Assembly: GCF_027213785.1 (NCBI RefSeq)
Contig: NZ_JAPWGO010000019.1
Coordinates: 1 to 64,000 of the forward strand
Length of the DNA: 64,000 nucleotides
Direction: 5' to 3'
Origin: Limimaricola sp. G21655-S1
GTDB lineage: Bacteria; Pseudomonadota; Alphaproteobacteria; Rhodobacterales; Rhodobacteraceae
Below are positions 60,241 to 64,000 of the stretch, piece after piece. The position numbers and the translations under genes were made by a program. The notes below the pieces were generated by a model that did not search any database, had not been told where the DNA came from, and saw only the letters and a program-made list of their open reading frames with translations. Position 1 is the first letter of the stretch, and every line of letters starts with the position of its first letter.

Positions 60241-60918
60241 ATGCAGATCGGCATACTCGAAACAGGCCATGCGCCAGACGCGCTGCGCCCGGAACTTGGC
60301 GACTATTCGGACCTGTTCGAGCGGCTGCTCGACGGGCATGGCTTCGCCTTCCGTCGCTACGATGTGGAGGCGATGGAGTTTCCGGACGGCCCGGAGGACT
60401 GCGCCGGCTGGCTCATCACCGGCTCCAAGCACGGCGCCTACGAGGACCATCCCTTCATCGCGCCGCTGGAGGCGTTGATCCGGGAGATTCACGGGAAACG
60501 GATGCCGCTCGTGGGCGTCTGCTTCGGCCACCAGATCATCGCGCAGGCGCTCGGCGGCCGGGTTGAGAAGTTCGACCGGGGCTGGTCGGTGGGCCGCAAG
60601 ACCTATGACTTCGAAGGCCGTGAGATCGCGCTCAACGCCTGGCATCAGGACCAAGTGGTCGAGCGCCCCGAGGGCGCGCGTGTCGTTGCCTCGAACGATT
60701 TCTGCGCCCATGCGGCGCTGGCCTGGGACGACCACGTCTTCACCGTCCAACCGCATCCCGAATTCGGCGCCCGCTTCATCGAGGGGCTCGCCACGACCCG
60801 CGCCATCGGCGTGGTGCCGCAGGAGCAGATCGACGAGGCGCTCGCCAATCTCGACAAGCCGGTCGATGCCGACGTGCTGGCCGCGCGCATGGCCCGCGTG
60901 CTGAAGGGGGCCGCATGA
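60241..60918 (+). CDS. Type 1 glutamine amidotransferase
   Basis: The 225-residue protein has the class I amidotransferase nucleophile in LVGVCFGHQIIAQALGG (C near residue 92) and the HPEFGARF histidine-glutamate pair near the end. It probably hydrolyses a gamma-glutamyl bond released by the pathway enzymes downstream, in the position of PuuD, but the wording around the cysteine differs from E. coli PuuD. It is coupled to the GS-like gene by ATGA. Confidence 0.85.
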   Translation: MQIGILETGHAPDALRPELGDYSDLFERLLDGHGFAFRRYDVEAMEFPDGPEDCAGWLITGSKHGAYEDHPFIAPLEALIREIHGKRMPLVGVCFGHQIIAQALGGRVEKFDRGWSVGRKTYDFEGREIALNAWHQDQVVERPEGARVVASNDFCAHAALAWDDHVFTVQPHPEFGARFIEGLATTRAIGVVPQEQIDEALANLDKPVDADVLAARMARVLKGAA

Positions 60919-62267
60919 ACTGGATCGACGAGATCCCCGAAGCCGCCCGCCTCTATCTCGACCAGCACCGCCTCGACGAGGTGGAGTGCGTGATCGCCGA
61001 CCTGCCGGGCATCGCCCGGGGCAAGGCGGTCCCCGCGGCAAAGTGGGAGAAGCAGCAGTTCTTCCACCTGCCGAACTCGATCTTCTTCCAGACCATCACC
61101 GGGGATTGGGGCGAGGCGGCGGGCCCGGAGGGCTTCGTCGAGCCCGACATGATCCTCAAGCCCGACCTCGCCACCACCACCGCTGCGCCCTGGGCCGCCG
61201 ACGGCACGCTGCAGGTGATCCACGACGCCTATGACCAGAAGGGCCGACCGGTCGGCTGCGCGCCGCGCAACGTCCTGAAGCGCGTCGTCGATCTCTACAA
61301 GGCCGAGGGCTGGACCCCGGTGGTGGCACCCGAAATGGAGTTCTACCTCGTCGGCAAGAACGTCGACCCGGCCAAGGCGATCGAGCCGATGCTGGGCCGC
61401 ACCGGCCGCCCCGCCGCCGCGCGGCAGGCCTACTCGATGACCGCGGTGGACGAATACGGCCCCGTGATCGACGACATCTACGAATATGCCGAGATCCAGG
61501 GCTTCGAGATCGACGGCATCACGCAAGAGGGCGGCGCCGGCCAGCTCGAGATCAACCTGCGCCATGGCGACCCGGTGAAGCTCGCCGACGAGGTGTTCTT
61601 CTTCAAGCGGTTGATCCGCGAGGCGGCGCTGAAGCATGACTGCTTCGCCACATTCATGGCCAAGCCGATCGAGGGCGAGCCCGGTTCGGCCATGCATGTC
61701 CACCACTCGATCATCGACGCCAAGGGGCGCAACCTGTTCACCGGCCCGCAAGGCGGCGAGACCGACGCCTTCTTCAACTTCATCGGCGGTCTGCAGGAGC
61801 ACATGCCGAGCGTGATCGCGATGATCGCGCCCTATGTGAACTCGTTCCGCCGCTACGTGCGCGACCACGCTGCGCCAATCAACCTCGAATGGGGCCGCGA
61901 CAACCGCACCACCGGCATCCGGGTGCCGATCTCGCCACCGCAGGCGCGCCGCGTCGAGAACCGGCTCGCCGGGATGGACTGCAACCCGTATCTCTGCATC
62001 GCCGCCTCCCTCGCCTGCGGATACTTGGGCATGAAGAACGAGATCTGGCCCGACAAGCGGTTCCGGGGCGATGCCTACGAGGCCGCCGACGAGATCCCGC
62101 AAGGGCTCTACGCCGCGCTCGACCTGTTCGACGGGGCGAAGGAGCTGCACGAGGTGCTCGGACCGGAATTCGTGCGGGTCTACTCGATCGTCAAGCGGGC
62201 CGAATACAACGAGTTCCTGCAGGTGATCAGCCCGTGGGAGCGTCAGCACCTGCTCCTGAACGTATGA
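60915..62267 (+). CDS. puuA: Glutamine synthetase-like gamma-glutamylpolyamine synthetase
   Basis: The 450-residue protein has the GS fold: an N-terminal beta-grasp, then APEMEFYLVGKNVDP, QEGGAGQLEINLRHGDPVKL, GSAMHVHHSIIDAKGRN and NRTTGIRVPI. These resemble PuuA-type enzymes that join glutamate to putrescine or another amine, more than true glutamine synthetase. The FAD oxidoreductase downstream fits the same pathway. The amine substrate is inferred. Confidence 0.85.
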   Translation: MNWIDEIPEAARLYLDQHRLDEVECVIADLPGIARGKAVPAAKWEKQQFFHLPNSIFFQTITGDWGEAAGPEGFVEPDMILKPDLATTTAAPWAADGTLQVIHDAYDQKGRPVGCAPRNVLKRVVDLYKAEGWTPVVAPEMEFYLVGKNVDPAKAIEPMLGRTGRPAAARQAYSMTAVDEYGPVIDDIYEYAEIQGFEIDGITQEGGAGQLEINLRHGDPVKLADEVFFFKRLIREAALKHDCFATFMAKPIEGEPGSAMHVHHSIIDAKGRNLFTGPQGGETDAFFNFIGGLQEHMPSVIAMIAPYVNSFRRYVRDHAAPINLEWGRDNRTTGIRVPISPPQARRVENRLAGMDCNPYLCIAASLACGYLGMKNEIWPDKRFRGDAYEAADEIPQGLYAALDLFDGAKELHEVLGPEFVRVYSIVKRAEYNEFLQVISPWERQHLLLNV

Positions 62268-63568
62268 ACCCGCTCTATCGCAACGACCGCCCCGGCCAGA
62301 TGCCGCGCAGCTGGTACGTGGCCTCGGCCGGGCCCGCGGCCGACCGTGCGCCGCTGAGTGGCGACCGCCGCTGCGACCTTGCGATCGTAGGGGCGGGCTT
62401 CACCGGCCTCTGGGCGGCGCTGACCGCTGCACGGGCGGGTCTCGACGTCGTCGTGCTCGACGCGCATCGCGCCGGTTTCGGGGCCTCGGGGCGCAATGGC
62501 GGTCAGGTCGGGTCCGGCTTCAACAAGGGGCAGCTCTGGCTGGAGCAGCGCCTCGGCGAAAGCCCGGCCCGGCAGCTGTGGGAGCTCGCCGAGGAGGCCA
62601 AGCGGCAGCTGCGCGACTTCTGCGAAACCCATGCGCCGGAAGCGCGCTACCTGCCGGGGGTGGTGCATGGCGCCTATTCGGGGCGCGAGGCGGCCGATGA
62701 CCGCGCCGAGGCCGAGCACCTGTCGACGGCCTATGGCTACGACGCCATCCGGCCGCTCGGCCGCAACGAGATCCGCGCCCTCGTGAAGACCGAGGCCTAT
62801 CATGGCGGGCTGATCGACGAAGGCGCGGGCCATCTGCACCCGCTGCGCTATGCCAGGGCGCTGGCGCGCGAGGCCGAAATCGCCGGCGCCACGATCCACG
62901 AGCTGTCCGAGGTCACGCGGGTGGAGCGCGGCGCTGCCGCCGTGCTGCACACCCCGAAGGGGCGGGTGACGGCGGATCACGTGATCCTCGCGGGCAACGG
63001 CTACCTGCCCGACATCATGCCCGAGGTGGCGGCTAGGGTGATGCCGATCAACAGCTTCATCGCCGCGACCGAACCGCTGGGCGAGCGCTGGCGCGAGGTG
63101 CTGGCACGCGACATCGCCGTCGCTGATTCGCGATTCGTGGTGAACTACTACCGGATGAGCGAGGATCGCCGCTTTCTCTTCGGCGGCCGCGAAAGCTACG
63201 GCATCGGCTTTCCGACCGATATCACGACCAAGCTGCGCACGCGGATGGAGAGCCTGTTCCCGCAACTGTCGGGCGTGCGCATCGACAATGTCTGGGGCGG
63301 CACGCTGGGCATCACCATGTCGCGCCTGCCCTCGTTGCAGCGGATCGGACCGAACATCCTGTCGGGAGCCGGTTTCTCGGGGCACGGTGTGGCCCTGTCG
63401 GGCATGGCGGGTCGGGTGATGGCCGAGGCGGTGGCCGGACAGGCCGGGCGCTTCGATACCTTCTCGGGCCTGCCGGTGCCGGAATTTCCGGGCGGTGCGC
63501 GATACCGTGCGCCGCTGCTGACGCTGGCGATGACCTGGTTCTCGCTACGCGACCGACTGGGCGTCTGA
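62264..63568 (+). CDS. puuB: FAD-dependent oxidoreductase (gamma-glutamylputrescine oxidase-like)
   Basis: The 434-residue flavoenzyme has the FAD-binding CDLAIVGAGFTGLWAALTAA at about residues 37-56, GASGRNGGQVGSG, and a C-terminal GAGFSGHGVALSGMAGRVMA, as in the DAO/PuuB family. It would oxidise the gamma-glutamyl amine made by the GS-like enzyme. It is coupled to it by an ATGA overlap. Other DAO-type substrates are possible. Confidence 0.85.
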   Translation: MNPLYRNDRPGQMPRSWYVASAGPAADRAPLSGDRRCDLAIVGAGFTGLWAALTAARAGLDVVVLDAHRAGFGASGRNGGQVGSGFNKGQLWLEQRLGESPARQLWELAEEAKRQLRDFCETHAPEARYLPGVVHGAYSGREAADDRAEAEHLSTAYGYDAIRPLGRNEIRALVKTEAYHGGLIDEGAGHLHPLRYARALAREAEIAGATIHELSEVTRVERGAAAVLHTPKGRVTADHVILAGNGYLPDIMPEVAARVMPINSFIAATEPLGERWREVLARDIAVADSRFVVNYYRMSEDRRFLFGGRESYGIGFPTDITTKLRTRMESLFPQLSGVRIDNVWGGTLGITMSRLPSLQRIGPNILSGAGFSGHGVALSGMAGRVMAEAVAGQAGRFDTFSGLPVPEFPGGARYRAPLLTLAMTWFSLRDRLGV

Positions 63569-63582
63569 GAGGGCGAGAGGGG

Positions 63583-63640
63583 GCTCCGCCCCCGCCCCTG
63601 CGGGGCTCCCCCGGCGTATTTCAGGAACAAAGTCGCGAAA
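63583..63640 (+). repeat. Intergenic REP-like element, copy 2
   Basis: GGGGGCTCCGCCCCC hairpin, a second GC hairpin, then CTCCCCCGGCGTATTTCAGG. The order and the CCCCCGGCG(A/T)ATTT core match copy 1 at 30757-30815. Both lie right after a + strand stop codon. Confidence 0.5.
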
Positions 63641-63644
63641 TGGA

Positions 63645-63675
63645 GAAAGGCCGCGCTCTTTTCGGAACGCGGCCC
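63645..63675 (-). terminator. Terminator of rpmG
   Basis: On the minus strand GGCCGCG and CGCGGCC pair around a 12-base loop and are followed by TTTCT, 25 bases after the rpmG stop. Confidence 0.65.
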
Positions 63676-63699
63676 TGAACTCTGCCGAGGAGGCTCAGA

Positions 63700-63867
63700 T
63701 CACTTGATCTTGCCTTCCTTGTACTCGACATGCTCGCGCTTGACGGGGTCGTACTTACGCACGACCATCTTCTCGGTCATGGTGCGGGCGTTCTTCTTGG
63801 TCACGTAGAAGTGGCCGGTCCCCGCGGTCGAGTTCAGGCGGATCTTGATCGTCGTCGGCTTCGCCAT
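63700..63867 (-). CDS. rpmG: 50S ribosomal protein L33
   Basis: The minus strand from ATG 63867 reads [20 protein letters not shown] and continues through [20 protein letters not shown] to a TGA at 63700, 55 residues. This is L33 of the large subunit, in the form without zinc-binding cysteines. AGGAGAG lies before the ATG. It is too short for most open-frame lists. A promoter and a terminator flank it, so it is a single-gene unit. Confidence 0.95.
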   Translation of the reverse strand: MAKPTTIKIRLNSTAGTGHFYVTKKNARTMTEKMVVRKYDPVKREHVEYKEGKIK

Positions 63868-63933
63868 GGTCGTCTCTCCTGCTCGCGGGGCGTGCGCGTT
63901 GACGGCGCCCGCGTAAATACGTCTGAGCCCCGG

Positions 63934-63961
63934 CTTTTAACCGTGCGCTTCGCGCTGTCAA
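63934..63961 (-). promoter_or_regulatory. Promoter of rpmG
   Basis: On the minus strand TTGACA (63961-63956), a 16-base spacer and TAAAAG (63939-63934) form a sigma-70-like promoter about 70 bases before the rpmG start. Confidence 0.55.
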
Positions 63962-64000
63962 CCGCGAAACGGGCCGATGATTTGCGCGGATGGCCTGTAA

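Overview
The window looks like a chromosomal stretch of an alphaproteobacterium of the Rhodobacterales/Rhodobacteraceae (Paracoccus- or Rhodobacter-like). The reasons are the high GC content, the gene neighbourhoods (rpoH next to rluD and a small membrane protein; ribB-ribH-nusB; purA-secG-pyrG), a TRAP-TAXI transporter with a fused permease, a tRNA-His of the alphaproteobacterial type, and several small families I associate with this order. No species can be named from the sequence alone.

Layout. 1-7.6 kb: the first codons of a transhydrogenase alpha subunit (pntA, minus strand) face a compact operon for the deazaflavin cofactor F420: cofG, cofH, cofD, cofC, cofE, then an F420:NADPH oxidoreductase. 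All six overlap by ATGA or GTGA. They are followed by one F420/flavin luciferase-like oxidoreductase and a RutR-like TetR regulator. 7.8-12.6 kb: tex, a universal stress protein and an alanine/cation symporter. 12.8-15.9 kb: a small metal-handling set (Cys-rich secreted protein, DUF411 protein, Met-rich micro-membrane protein, cytochrome c) and a DedA-LssY_C fusion. 15.9-19.7 kb: a TRAP-TAXI transporter. 20.3-24.9 kb: a molybdopterin-domain protein, a LuxR-type response regulator, an RsbQ-like hydrolase coupled to a PAS-HWE histidine kinase, and an asparaginase. 25-26.2 kb: a decayed tyrosine integrase beside tRNA-Leu(TAA), the scar of an old island. 26.2-34.6 kb: rhomboid protease, GFA protein, inositol monophosphatase, a MetR-like regulator divergent from metF, and a DNA-ligase-associated repair operon. 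34.6-41.2 kb: oligoendopeptidase, small oxidoreductases, rpoH, rluD. 41.2-45 kb: two tandem paralogous secreted proteins of unknown function, an SPW-repeat protein, tRNA-His, mmcB, and a promoter-driven structured RNA that folds like 6S RNA. 45-54.4 kb: nusB, ribH, a ribB with a degenerate RibA half, thiN, a long low-complexity protein, purA, secG, pyrG. 54.5-64 kb: MipA/OmpV, rlmJ, a TerB protein, an amino-acid/polyamine-type ABC transporter joined to glutamine-amidotransferase, glutamine-synthetase-like and FAD-oxidoreductase genes (gamma-glutamyl polyamine pathway), and rpmG.

How the genes work together. The F420 block is a self-contained cofactor module: making FO, adding the tail, reducing F420 with NADPH, using it in one LLM enzyme, and probably regulating it by a RutR-like repressor. 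It lies divergent from the proton-translocating transhydrogenase, which could supply NADPH. The 21-24 kb block pairs an alpha/beta hydrolase with a PAS sensor kinase, as RsbQ and RsbP are paired in Bacillus. The 56.8-63.6 kb block is an uptake-plus-catabolism operon for a polyamine or related amine.
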